Shown here: piece after piece, positions 40,974-48,734 of the stretch
Layout: each line of letters begins with the position of its first letter
Numbering within the stretch: the stretch's first letter is position 1
NCBI RefSeq assembly: GCF_000430045.1
Contig: NZ_KE387023.1
Coordinates: 731,478 to 795,477 of the forward strand
Length of the DNA: 64,000 nucleotides
Source: Calidithermus chliarophilus DSM 9957
GTDB lineage: Bacteria; Deinococcota; Deinococci; Deinococcales; Thermaceae
Direction of reading: 5' to 3'
The notes under the pieces: model-generated
The model's input: only the letters and a program-made list of their open reading frames with translations
Databases searched by the model: none
What the model was told of the DNA's origin: nothing
Translations under genes and position numbers: made by a program

Positions 40974-42074
40974 ATGCGCCCTGCCTGGCTCGAGGTCAAC
41001 CTGGACGCGCTGGCCCACAACGTTAGCCTGCTGCGCGAGCGTGCCGGGGGGGTGCCGCTGATCGGGGTGGTCAAGGCCAACGCTTACGGGCACGGCAGCG
41101 TGGAGATCGGGCGGGAGCTGGTGCGGCTGGGGGTGTGGGGGCTGGCCGTGGCCACGGTGGGGGAGGGGCGACACCTGCGGGAGGCGGGCATTACTGCCCC
41201 CGTCCTGCTGCTGGGCGGCCTGCACCCCTCGCAGGCGGGGGAGGTGTTGGCGGCTGGCCTGATCCCTTCGCTCTCGACGCTCGAGGCCGCCCGCGCCCTC
41301 GACCAGGCCGCCCGCGCGCTGGGGCGGCGGGCCGTGGTGCACGTGAAGTGGGACACCGGGATGGGGCGGGTGGGCTTCCCCTGGGAGGACGCCGCGCGGG
41401 TCAAGGCGGCGCTGGAGGGGCTGGAGGGGCTGGAGGTCGGCGGGCACTACTCCCACTTCGCCGACGCCGAGGAGAACGACGCCTGGACCCGCAGCCAGAT
41501 CGCGCACTTCGAGGCGGTGCGGGCGGCGTGGGGGGCGGGCTACCTCTACCACCTCGCCAACACCGCGGGCATCCTGAACTACCCCGAGGCCGCCTACGGC
41601 GCGGTCCGGCCCGGGATCTCGCTCTACGGCCTGTGGCCCGGCGTGGGCTTGAAGCCCGTTGCCCGCCTGCTGGCCCGGCCCACCTTAGTCAAGTGCCTGC
41701 CCCCCGGCCACCCCATCGGTTATGGCGGGCTCTACACCACGCAGGGCCACGAGTGGATCGCCACCCTGCCCATGGGTTACGCCGACGGGATGCCGCGCCT
41801 GCTCTACAACCGGGCCACGGTGCGGCTCGAGGGGCACAACCACCCCGTGGTGGGCCGCATCTCCATGGACCAGATCACCGTGCGCGTCCCGGGGCCGATG
41901 AGCCTCGAGACCGTGTTCGAGGTGGTCACCCCCGACTTCCACCCCAGCTCGAGCCTGTGCGGCTGGGCCGAGCTCACCGGGACGGTAAGCTACGAACCGG
42001 CGGTGCGGCTGGCGGCGCGGCTGCCCCGGGTCTACCTGCGCGGCGGGGTGGAAGTGGCCCGCGCGGACGCGTGA
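40974..42074 (+). CDS. alr: Alanine racemase
   Basis: 366 aa. PLP site IGVVKANAYGHGSVEIG (the Lys forms the internal aldimine), WDTGMGRVGF, PGISLYGLWP, and TLPMGYADGMPRLL with the second catalytic Tyr; VVGRISMDQITV closes the C-terminal barrel. Makes D-alanine for peptidoglycan. It starts 16 bp after a heptad mosaic, so its promoter must lie within or upstream of that repeat. Confidence 0.95.
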   Translation: MRPAWLEVNLDALAHNVSLLRERAGGVPLIGVVKANAYGHGSVEIGRELVRLGVWGLAVATVGEGRHLREAGITAPVLLLGGLHPSQAGEVLAAGLIPSLSTLEAARALDQAARALGRRAVVHVKWDTGMGRVGFPWEDAARVKAALEGLEGLEVGGHYSHFADAEENDAWTRSQIAHFEAVRAAWGAGYLYHLANTAGILNYPEAAYGAVRPGISLYGLWPGVGLKPVARLLARPTLVKCLPPGHPIGYGGLYTTQGHEWIATLPMGYADGMPRLLYNRATVRLEGHNHPVVGRISMDQITVRVPGPMSLETVFEVVTPDFHPSSSLCGWAELTGTVSYEPAVRLAARLPRVYLRGGVEVARADA

Positions 42075-42143
42075 TAGCGTAAAAGGCATGTACCACCCGG
42101 CTCACTCGCCTTTCGCCCGCAACCCGGGCGTGCTGGAGGGCGC

Positions 42144-42482
42144 ATGAGGGGCGTAAAGCTCTTCCAGGGCTACCTCTGGCACCCCAAAGAGCTCGAGTTC
42201 GACCCCAAGCAGGCCCTGCCCGCGCGGCTGGGGGAGGGGCTCGAGGACGGCCCCGTCCACCTGCTCATCGACCCCGTGCGCCCGCCCTTCGCCTTCTTCC
42301 AGGACGGCACGCCCACCGAAGGCCAGGCCTTCTACCAGCTCACCCTCCTGGTGCGCACCGAGAAAGCGCCCCCACAACTCAAGCCGCTCACCCAGCCCGT
42401 GAGCGAGGAACTCGACCCTTACCTGCAGGCGACGCCGCAGGGGGTGGGGTGGATGTTGCTGGAGGATTTGCGGGAGGTGTAG
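42144..42482 (+). CDS. Conserved-looking small protein, unknown
   Basis: 112 aa, no signal peptide or membrane helix. Composition and codon use are typical of real genes here. Features: N-terminal GVKLFQGYLWHPKELEF, a Pro-rich middle and the C-terminal GWMLLEDLREV. Not recognised. Located 70 bp after alr on the same strand. Confidence 0.65.
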   Translation: MRGVKLFQGYLWHPKELEFDPKQALPARLGEGLEDGPVHLLIDPVRPPFAFFQDGTPTEGQAFYQLTLLVRTEKAPPQLKPLTQPVSEELDPYLQATPQGVGWMLLEDLREV

Positions 42483-42491
42483 GTTGGGGGA

Positions 42492-42650
42492 TCGATGGCC
42501 GGGCGCGGGTCGTACGTCGTACGCAATACGCAAAACGCAAGACGCAAGACGCCTTGGCCCTAGACCTTGATGTCGGCGGGTAGGGTTGGGGAGGGGTTCC
42601 CATGAGCCACAAGCTGACGGCTGACGGCTGAAAGCTGACGGCTTACCGCT
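42492..42650. repeat. Heptad-phased intergenic mosaic, copy 5 (42.5 kb)
   Basis: Fills the convergent gap and ends right at the stop codon of the minus-strand gene. It tiles in one phase: TACGTCG, TACGCAA/GACGCAA, TGGCCCT, a G-rich section, then CGGCTGA/AAGCTGA. The hairpin core seen in other copies is absent. Confidence 0.75.
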
Positions 42651-43424
42651 TCACTTCCCGAAGTCGATGTCGATGTCCTCGTCCTTCTTGGCCTTTCCCT
42701 GGCCTCGAGGCCGGCGTGGGGGTTTGGGGGTGGCCGGTCGTCTGCGGGGGATCAGGAAGGCGAGGAGGAAGGTGAGCAGGCCTGCGCCGGCGGCGACCCA
42801 GGTCCAGAGTTTGCGGTCGATGGTGGCGCGCACGGGGGGGAGCACGCCGCTTTGGTAGGCGGCGGCCTGGTCGTTGGCGAGCGCGTCCACCGCGGCGGGG
42901 GCGTCGACGGGGGCGTTGAGGGTCCAGGCGCCGCCGCCGGGGCGGGTGGGGCGGAAGCGCCAGGGGGTGAAGGGGTCGTAGAGGCCGACCGTGACGTAGT
43001 AGCCGTAGTCGCCGGGCGGGAGCTCGGGCGAGACCTCGAGCCAGTCCTCGCTGCGGCGCAGCTCGAGGGCCCGGGCGGCCCCGCCGGGGTCGCGCTGCTC
43101 GGCGCCCCAGCCCGTTAGCAGGACGGCCTGGTCCCAGCCCTGGCCTTCGGGGGTCTTGAAGCCTGCCCCGGGCAGCTCCTCGCTGCCGCCGGGCTGGGTG
43201 TCGAGGTAGACGCCCACCACGGCCAGCGAGAAGCCTTTGGGGGCCTGGAGGGGGTTGGCGTAGCGGGCCAAGCGCACGCGCAGCACCAGGCGGCCGTCGC
43301 GCTCGAGGGCCTCGAAGCCGGTGAGGTCGGCGAAGCCCACCTCGCTGTAGAGGCCGGCCTGGGGGTAGCCGTAGCCCAGGCCGTGGTCGTCGCCGATGCG
43401 GTCGGTGAGGAGGAGAGGGATCAT
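42651..43424 (-). CDS. Membrane-anchored protein with glucodextranase-type C-terminal (DOMON-like) domain
   Basis: 257 aa. Residues 1-180 (DDHGLGYGYPQAGLYSEVGFADLTGFEAL, then RVRLARYANPLQAPKGFSLAVVGVYL) resemble the beta-sandwich binding module at the C-terminus of glucodextranases. A membrane helix (LWTWVAAGAGLLTFLLAFLIP) and a Lys/Arg-rich tail follow. There is no signal peptide, so topology is unclear. The ATG overlaps the yvcK stop by 4 nt. It may bind carbohydrate at the envelope, which would fit the link to YvcK and cell-wall metabolism; inference. Confidence 0.7.
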   Translation of the reverse strand: MIPLLLTDRIGDDHGLGYGYPQAGLYSEVGFADLTGFEALERDGRLVLRVRLARYANPLQAPKGFSLAVVGVYLDTQPGGSEELPGAGFKTPEGQGWDQAVLLTGWGAEQRDPGGAARALELRRSEDWLEVSPELPPGDYGYYVTVGLYDPFTPWRFRPTRPGGGAWTLNAPVDAPAAVDALANDQAAAYQSGVLPPVRATIDRKLWTWVAAGAGLLTFLLAFLIPRRRPATPKPPRRPRGQGKAKKDEDIDIDFGK

Positions 43425-44776
43425 TGCGATCTGAGGCCCATCAGGGCCCGTACCAGTTTAGCCGGGTCGTGCTGGGCGTAGGGGCCGTCCTCGAGGAAGT
43501 CGCCCTTCACCACCCGTACGCCCTGGGCCTCGAGGGCCTCGAGGTCCAGGGCCACCGGCTGCTGGCCCTCGGCCTCGTAGCGGGCCTGGCGCTCGGCGCC
43601 GATGGGCTGGGTGTGGGCCACCACGATCTCGGGGGCGCGGCCTAGGTGCGCGGCGATGGCGCGGTAGTGCTCGAGGGCGGAGAGGTGGTCGGTCTCGCCC
43701 TTCTCGGTCATGACGTTGAGGATGTAGCACAGCTTGCCGGGCGCTTTGAGGATGGCCTCCTGGATCTGCGGCGGCAGGAAGCTGGGGATCACGCTGGAGT
43801 AGAGGCTGCCCGGCCCCAGCACGATCAGGTCGGCGCGGCGGATGGCCTCGAGCGCCTCGGGCATGGCGGTGAGCTCCGGGGGCTGCCCCGGGGCGCCGCC
43901 GGGTTCGGCGAAGCCTTCCGCGGCCACCCGCACCGGCTCGCGGTGCAGCGCCTCGAGCCACACCCGCCGGATGCGGCTTTTGCCCTCGCGCAGCCGGGTC
44001 TCGCCCTCGCTGGTGCTGCCGTCCTCGCGCAGGGCGCACAGCTTGGCGGGCAGGGCGGTGGCGGGCCAGACCGCCCCGCGCAGGCGCAGGATCTGGTTGG
44101 CGTTGCGCAAGGCCTCGGCGAAGTTGCCCTCCACCTCGTGCAGCGAGACGAGCATCAGGTTGCCGAAGGTGTGGCCCGCCAGCTCGCCCCCGCGCCTGAA
44201 GCGGTAGGCCATGAGGTCGGGCAGGCCCGGCGCGTCGGAGAGGGCGGCCAGGCAGTCGACGAGGTCGCCCACCGCCGGGATGCCGAAGCTGTCGCGCAGC
44301 CGCCCCGTGGAGCCGCCGTCGTCGGTGACGGCCACGACGGCGGTGAGGTTGGCCGTTTCCTCCTTGAGCCCCCGCAGCACCCGCGACAGCCCGGTGCCCC
44401 CGCCCAGCGCCACGATGCGGGGGCCCGCCTCGAGCCGCCGCCGGATGTAGACCTGCTCGGGCACGGTGTCGGGGTCGGTGAGGGCGGAGAGCATGCTGCG
44501 GTTCATCCAGCGGATGCCCTGCGCCAGCAGGAACACGCCCAGGCCCAACCACAGCGAGCCGGTCAGCCAGGCCGGGGCGTCGAAGGGCCGGGCCCAGTGC
44601 ACGAGCTCGTAGAATTTCGAGACCAGCGGCCCCTCCCACGACAATTGCAGGATCCCCACCAGCCCCAGCAACCCGCCCAGCACCGCCACCAGCAGGTAGC
44701 GCTTGACCCGCATGCCCGGCAGCAGCCAGCGCCAGCTCTGCCAGCGCAGCCCGAGGCGCACGGCCCTACCCTGCAC
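43421..44776 (-). CDS. yvcK: YvcK/CofD-like UDP-GlcNAc-binding protein (gluconeogenesis factor), membrane form
   Basis: 451 aa: an N-terminal extension of about 115 residues with two membrane helices (RYLLVAVLGGLLGLVGILQL; LTGSLWLGLGVFLLAQGI), then the YvcK domain with IVALGGGTGLSRVLRGL, VTDDGGSTGRLRDSFG, AVGDLVDCLAAL and LVVLGPGSLYSS-type residues. YvcK proteins bind UDP-GlcNAc and support envelope synthesis during gluconeogenic growth. It follows rapZ, the common yvcJ-yvcK order. The TM extension is a lineage feature. Confidence 0.9.
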   Translation of the reverse strand: MQGRAVRLGLRWQSWRWLLPGMRVKRYLLVAVLGGLLGLVGILQLSWEGPLVSKFYELVHWARPFDAPAWLTGSLWLGLGVFLLAQGIRWMNRSMLSALTDPDTVPEQVYIRRRLEAGPRIVALGGGTGLSRVLRGLKEETANLTAVVAVTDDGGSTGRLRDSFGIPAVGDLVDCLAALSDAPGLPDLMAYRFRRGGELAGHTFGNLMLVSLHEVEGNFAEALRNANQILRLRGAVWPATALPAKLCALREDGSTSEGETRLREGKSRIRRVWLEALHREPVRVAAEGFAEPGGAPGQPPELTAMPEALEAIRRADLIVLGPGSLYSSVIPSFLPPQIQEAILKAPGKLCYILNVMTEKGETDHLSALEHYRAIAAHLGRAPEIVVAHTQPIGAERQARYEAEGQQPVALDLEALEAQGVRVVKGDFLEDGPYAQHDPAKLVRALMGLRSQ

Positions 44777-44817
44777 AGCCCACCTCGCACGAGGAAAGGG
44801 GCTGGCTCGAGAAGGGG

Positions 44818-45642
44818 CTAATCACCTTTGCCCACATCGCGGTGCTCGACTTCTACTCTAAACCTTCCGCCCATGTCCTGCGCCAGCCGCTCGGCCACCG
44901 CCACGCTGCGGTGGCGCCCCCCCGTGCAGCCGACGGCGACCGTGTAGGCCGCGCGGCCGTTCTCGCGGGCCCCCTCGGCCGCCAGGCCCGCCGTGGTCAT
45001 GAGGGCGCGGTAGAAGGGCTCGTCCTCCTTGCGGCTGAAGACGTAGCGGGCCACCTCGGGCTCGGTGCCCGCTCGAGGCTTGAGCTGGGCGTCGTAGTAG
45101 GGGTTGGGCAGGCTGCGCACGTCGAGCACCAGGTCGGCGTCCTGCGGCGGCCCCCACTTGAAGCCGAAGGACAACAGCCGCAGCACGAAGCCCTCCTCCT
45201 CGCCCAGTGCCCGCTCGAGCGTCTCCTTGAGCTCGCGCGCCGACTTGTCGGAGGTGTCGATGACCAGGTCGGCCTGGTCGCGCAGGGGGGCGAGGGCCTT
45301 CTTCTCGGCCTCGATCTCGCTCAAGAGGTTGCCCGTGCCCAGGGGGTGCAGCCGGCGCGAGAGGTTGTAGCGCTTGAGCAGCACGTCGGGGCGGGCCTCG
45401 AGGAAGACCAGGAAGGGCTTGAGCTGGGCCAGGGTGGGACCCAGGTGGTCCAAGAACTTGCGGGTGCGGATGTCAACGACCACCGCCGCCTTGTCGATGC
45501 CCGCTTGCCGCAGGGTCTCCAGCAGCGGAGGCCACAGCGCGGGCGGCAGGTTGTCCACCGAGAAATAGCCCAGGTCCTCCAGCGCGAAGTGGGCGCTGGT
45601 CTTGCCCGCGCCGGAGAGGCCGGTGATGACGACGAATCTCAT
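44818..45642 (-). CDS. rapZ: RapZ/YvcJ-family nucleotide-binding protein
   Basis: 274 aa from ATG 45642; the open frame upstream is only the heptad repeat. Walker A GLSGAGKTSA at residue 7, SVDNLPPALWPPL, LEARPDVLLKRY, SFGFKWGPPQDADLVLDVR, and the C-terminal VAVGCTGGRHRSVAVAERL. In E. coli RapZ controls glmS via RNase E; in Firmicutes the role is less clear. Precedes yvcK by 41 bp. Confidence 0.93.
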   Translation of the reverse strand: MRFVVITGLSGAGKTSAHFALEDLGYFSVDNLPPALWPPLLETLRQAGIDKAAVVVDIRTRKFLDHLGPTLAQLKPFLVFLEARPDVLLKRYNLSRRLHPLGTGNLLSEIEAEKKALAPLRDQADLVIDTSDKSARELKETLERALGEEEGFVLRLLSFGFKWGPPQDADLVLDVRSLPNPYYDAQLKPRAGTEPEVARYVFSRKEDEPFYRALMTTAGLAAEGARENGRAAYTVAVGCTGGRHRSVAVAERLAQDMGGRFRVEVEHRDVGKGD

Positions 45643-45653
45643 CTGGGGTACCT

Positions 45654-45840
45654 GTCGATAGCTGAACGCCGATAGCCGGTAGCCGGGCGCGGGTCGTACG
45701 TCGTACGTCGTACGCAAGACGCCAAACGCCAAACGCAAGACGCCCTGGCCCTCGACCCTCGACCCTCGACAGACCACGGGCCACGGGCCACGAGCCTCCC
45801 GCCCTTCGCTGGCGGCTGAGGGCTGATGGCTGAGAGCTTT
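45654..45840. repeat. Heptad-phased intergenic mosaic, copy 6 (FKBP-rapZ)
   Basis: The clearest copy: from GTCGATA at 45654 the sequence divides into 26 consecutive 7-bp words plus a remainder, with no phase break. Word families change along it: GCCGATA, GTACGTC, AAACGCC/AGACGCC, TCGACCC, GCCACGG, GCTGATG. It fills the gap between two minus-strand genes, so any rapZ promoter lies inside or before it. Confidence 0.8.
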
Positions 45841-45844
45841 TCCC

Positions 45845-46300
45845 TCACTTCACCTCCATCAGCTCGACGTCGAAGATCAGGGCCGAGTTGGCGGGGATGT
45901 CGGTGCTGGGGGAGCGGTCGCCGTAGGCGAGGGCGGCGGGGATGTGCAGCCGGCGCTGGCCGCCCACCTTCATGCCCAGCACGCCGCTGTCCCAGCCCTG
46001 GATGACCTGACCCTGGCCCAGGGTGAACTCGAAGGCGTCGCGGCCTTCCTGGCAGGAGGTGTCGAATTCCTTGCCGTCGACGAGGCGGCCGATGTAGTGC
46101 ACCCGGACGGTCTTGCCCGGCAGGGCCTCGGCGCCGTTGCCCACCTTCACGTCCTCGATCTTGAGGCTGGTGACGGCCTCGTTGGTGGTCTTGAGGGCCT
46201 CGGGCTTGTTCTTGCAGATGGCGGCGGTCTTGTCGTTCTGGCAACCGGCGAGCAGCAGGCTCCCGGCCAGCAGCAGCGTAGCGGTGAGGGTTGGCTTCAT
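45845..46300 (-). CDS. FKBP-type peptidyl-prolyl isomerase lipoprotein
   Basis: 151 aa from ATG 46300. Lipoprotein signal with lipobox LLAGC at about residues 16-20. The FKBP domain includes VRVHYIGRLVDGKEFDTS, FTLGQGQVIQGWDSGVLGMKVGGQRRLHIPAALAYG and LIFDVELMEV, matching the FKBP12-like core. Catalyses proline isomerisation in envelope proteins. Two extra Cys (AICKNK, TSCQEG) could form a disulfide. Confidence 0.92.
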   Translation of the reverse strand: MKPTLTATLLLAGSLLLAGCQNDKTAAICKNKPEALKTTNEAVTSLKIEDVKVGNGAEALPGKTVRVHYIGRLVDGKEFDTSCQEGRDAFEFTLGQGQVIQGWDSGVLGMKVGGQRRLHIPAALAYGDRSPSTDIPANSALIFDVELMEVK

Positions 46301-46429
46301 ACCGCTGAGCATTGTATCGGGTCTGGATGAGGCAGGGCAGCTTTTCGCAGGGGATAGCTGCCCGGTGCGGGCACTCGAGCTTTCCGAGCTGATTGTGCCG
46401 GACCCCGGTAGGCGTTAGGCTCGAGCCAG

Positions 46430-47230
46430 GTGGAAGCGACCCTGACCTACGTCGGAGCGGCCACGGTGCTGCTCGAGGTGGGCGGCTGGCGCTTCCTCAC
46501 CGACCCCGTGCTCGACCCGCCCGGCGGGGTGTACGCGCTCGAGCAAGGCCCCATCCGCGGCGAGGCGGCCCGCCGCCTGCGGCTGCGCTCGCGCAAGCTC
46601 ACCGGCCCCGCCGTGGCACCCGAGAACCTGCCGCCCATCCACGCCGTGCTGCTCTCCCACGACCAGCACTTCGACAACCTCGACACCGCCGGCCGGGCCT
46701 TCCTGCCCAAAGCCGGGCACGTCCTGACCACGGTTTCGGGCGCTAAGCGGCTCGGCGGCACCGCGGTGGGGCTCGCCCCCTGGCAGTCGGCCCAGGTGGG
46801 CGAAATCCGCATCACGGCTACCCCGGCCCAGCACGGCCCGCGCATCGCCCTGCCCGTGGTGGGCGAGGTGACCGGGTTTTTCCTCGAGTGGCCCGGCCAG
46901 CGGCACGGCGGGCTCTACATCTCCGGCGACACCGTGTGGTTCGCCGGCCTGGCCGAGGTCGCCCGGCGTTTCAAGGTGAGCGCGGCCCTGCTGCACGTAG
47001 GAGCCGCCCGCTTCCGCGTCACCGGCCGCATCCGCTACACCCTCGACGCCGAGGATGCCGTCAAACTCGCCAAGCACCTCGAGCCCCGCACCCTCATCCC
47101 CATCCACCACGAAGGCTGGTCCCACTTCTCCGAGGGCCGCACCGAGGTCGAACAGGCCTTCCAAAAAGCCGGCCTCGAGGCCAAAACGCTGTGGCTCGAG
47201 CCAGGAGTCCCCACACGGCTGGAGGTCTAA
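46430..47230 (+). CDS. MBL-fold metal-dependent hydrolase (UlaG-like)
   Basis: 266 aa from a GTG. Metal motif LLSHDQHFDNLD (HxxHxDN variant of HxHxDH), ITATPAQHGP, LYISGDTVWF, and IPIHHEGWSHFSEG with the distal His. This is the UlaG/RomA-like group; natural substrates are mostly unknown. Monocistronic, between a lipoprotein gene and a repeat region. Confidence 0.85.
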   Translation: MEATLTYVGAATVLLEVGGWRFLTDPVLDPPGGVYALEQGPIRGEAARRLRLRSRKLTGPAVAPENLPPIHAVLLSHDQHFDNLDTAGRAFLPKAGHVLTTVSGAKRLGGTAVGLAPWQSAQVGEIRITATPAQHGPRIALPVVGEVTGFFLEWPGQRHGGLYISGDTVWFAGLAEVARRFKVSAALLHVGAARFRVTGRIRYTLDAEDAVKLAKHLEPRTLIPIHHEGWSHFSEGRTEVEQAFQKAGLEAKTLWLEPGVPTRLEV

Positions 47231-47245
47231 ACGCCAGCCCCATGG

Positions 47246-47323
47246 ATGGCGGGTGGCCTGTGGCTTGTGGCTGTAGTGGAAAGACGCCCCACCCCGGCCC
47301 TCCCCGCGCGCGGGGAGGGGTTA
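47246..47323. repeat. Heptad-phased intergenic mosaic, copy 7, left part
   Basis: GTGGCCT/GTGGCTT-type words, then a G-rich hairpin section, running up to a MITE insertion. The mosaic resumes at 47496. The target triplet TTA is duplicated at both MITE edges. Confidence 0.7.
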
Positions 47324-47495
47324 TACCAGATTCGGTTGGTTCGTCACCGTTCGGTGACGCCGCCCCGCCTTGGCGGGGCGGCCGACCGAAGGGATACGCT
47401 TTCTTCGCCGACCGTCAGGGAGGGGTGTGCTCTGGGGTTCAAAAAGATAGCCTCCGGGCTCTTCGGATCGGATGATTATCTTTTTGAATCCGGTA
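47324..47495. mobile_element. MITE-like element copy A (172 bp) inside a heptad mosaic
   Basis: Terminal inverted repeats TACCAGATTC and GAATCCGGTA, flanked by a TTA direct duplication (47321-47323 and 47496-47498). No coding capacity. Interior has nested hairpins, including AAAAAGATAGCC paired with a matching arm near the right end. Nearly identical to the copy at 50142-50313. Confidence 0.85.
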
Positions 47496-47592
47496 TTATC
47501 CCCCCCAGCCCCCCTTGCTAAGGGGGGTGAAGAAGGGGCGTCTTGCGTTTGGCGTTTGGCTATCGGCGTTCGGCGTTCAGCTATCGCCACCC
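47496..47592. repeat. Heptad-phased intergenic mosaic, copy 7, right part
   Basis: Continues the mosaic after the MITE: hairpin core (CCCCCCTTGCTAAGGGGGG at about 47508-47527), then GTTTGGC, TATCGGC and GTTCGGC-type words, up to the rlmN stop codon. Orientation is opposite to copies 1-6. Confidence 0.75.
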
Positions 47593-48624
47593 TCACGCCG
47601 GCTGCCTCAACGCGAGCTGCCCGCACGCCGCCCCCACGTCGCGCCCCCGGCTCCAGCGGATCGACGTCGGCACGCCCATGCCCTCGAGGATCGCCGCGAA
47701 CTTGAGGATGTGCTCCTTGGAGGTGCCCTGGTGCGGCGCGCCCTCCCAGGGGTTCCAGGGGATGAGGTTGAGGTGGGCGGATAGGCCCTCGAGGTGCTTG
47801 GCGAGCGCCTTGGCCTGCCAGGGGTGGTCGTTGAGGCCCTTGAGCATGGTGTACTCAAAGGTCACCCGGCGCTTGACCCTGGCGTAGTAGTGCCGCACCG
47901 CGGTCATGATCTCCTCGAGGCTGTAGCGGTGGGCGGTGGGGATGATGAGCTTGCGGGTCTCGTCGTCGGGGGCGTGGAGGGAGAGGGCCAGCCGCACCCC
48001 CAGGTCCTCCTCGGCCATGCGGTAGATGCCGCGCGGGATGCCCACCGTCGAGAGGGTGATGCGGCGGGGGCTCATCGCCAGGGCCTCGGGGTCGAGCATC
48101 CGGCGGACGGCGGTGAAGACGTGCTCGAGGTTGAGCAGCGGCTCGCCCATGCCCATCAGCACCACGTTGCGGATCTCGCGCGGGGAGTGCCCCTGGTGGT
48201 GCGCGGCGAAGAGGATCTGGTCGAGGATCTCGGCGGCGGTGAGGTTGCGCCCGAAGCCCATCTTGCCCGTGGCGCAGAAGGTGCAGCCGGCGGGGCAGCC
48301 GACCATGCTCGAGACGCAGATGGTGCGGCGGCCCACGTAAGGCATGTAGACGGCCTCGGTCTTTTTGCCGTCCCACAGGGTGTAGAGGTACTTCACCGAG
48401 CCGTCCTGGCTCACGAAGGGCGTGACCTCTGCGAACTCCGACACCCGGTAGCGCTCGGCCAGCTCCGCCCGCAGGGCCTTGGGCAGGTTGCGCATGCCCT
48501 CCCAGTCCCGCACGCCCTGGTTGTAGAGCCACCCCGCGATCTGGGCGCGGCGGAAGCCCTCGGCGGGGAGGGCGGAGGGCTCGAGGCCCAGGACCGGGGT
48601 GCGGGGGTCGGCAGGCGTGCTCAC
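47593..48624 (-). CDS. rlmN: Dual-specificity 23S rRNA/tRNA (adenine-C2)-methyltransferase RlmN
   Basis: 343 aa from GTG 48624. Radical-SAM CxxxCxxC in GCPAGCTFCATGKMGFGRNL, preceded by TICVSSMVGC; GMGEPLLN; ISTVG-type strand RITLSTVGIPRG; LALSLHAPDDETR; FEYTMLKGLND; and the C-terminal catalytic Cys in GAACGQL. Methylates A2503 of 23S rRNA and A37 of some tRNAs. A TATACT box 8 nt before the GTG suggests a leaderless transcript. Confidence 0.96.
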   Translation of the reverse strand: MSTPADPRTPVLGLEPSALPAEGFRRAQIAGWLYNQGVRDWEGMRNLPKALRAELAERYRVSEFAEVTPFVSQDGSVKYLYTLWDGKKTEAVYMPYVGRRTICVSSMVGCPAGCTFCATGKMGFGRNLTAAEILDQILFAAHHQGHSPREIRNVVLMGMGEPLLNLEHVFTAVRRMLDPEALAMSPRRITLSTVGIPRGIYRMAEEDLGVRLALSLHAPDDETRKLIIPTAHRYSLEEIMTAVRHYYARVKRRVTFEYTMLKGLNDHPWQAKALAKHLEGLSAHLNLIPWNPWEGAPHQGTSKEHILKFAAILEGMGVPTSIRWSRGRDVGAACGQLALRQPA

Positions 48625-48632
48625 AACCTCTG

Positions 48633-48638
48633 AGTATA
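48633..48638 (-). promoter_or_regulatory. Leaderless -10 box of rlmN
   Basis: TATACT on the minus strand, 8 nt upstream of the GTG start. No -35 was recognised. Confidence 0.45.
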
Positions 48639-48676
48639 GCCAGCTTTCCCAGGGCGAAGGTGGTGGGCGGCAGGAT

Positions 48677-48734
48677 GGGGGTTAAACGCGGGCGGCGGGG
48701 TGGACTTCCACCCCGCCGCCCGCGTTTAACCCCC
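48677..48734 (-). terminator. Perfect 28-bp inverted repeat at the HNH stop codon
   Basis: Arms 48677-48704 and 48707-48734 are perfectly complementary with only a 2-nt centre. The right arm includes the TAA stop of the HNH gene (48726-48728). It sits after the tRNA-array/HNH unit and before rlmN, so it probably ends array transcription; it would also form a cruciform. There is no U tract. Confidence 0.6.

Noticed and set aside
45654-45840. CRISPR array
   Set aside because: Repeats are 7 bp and contiguous, with no unique 30-40-bp spacers and no cas genes in the window.
47324-47495. Full insertion sequence
   Set aside because: Only 172 bp with no coding frame; it is a non-autonomous element.
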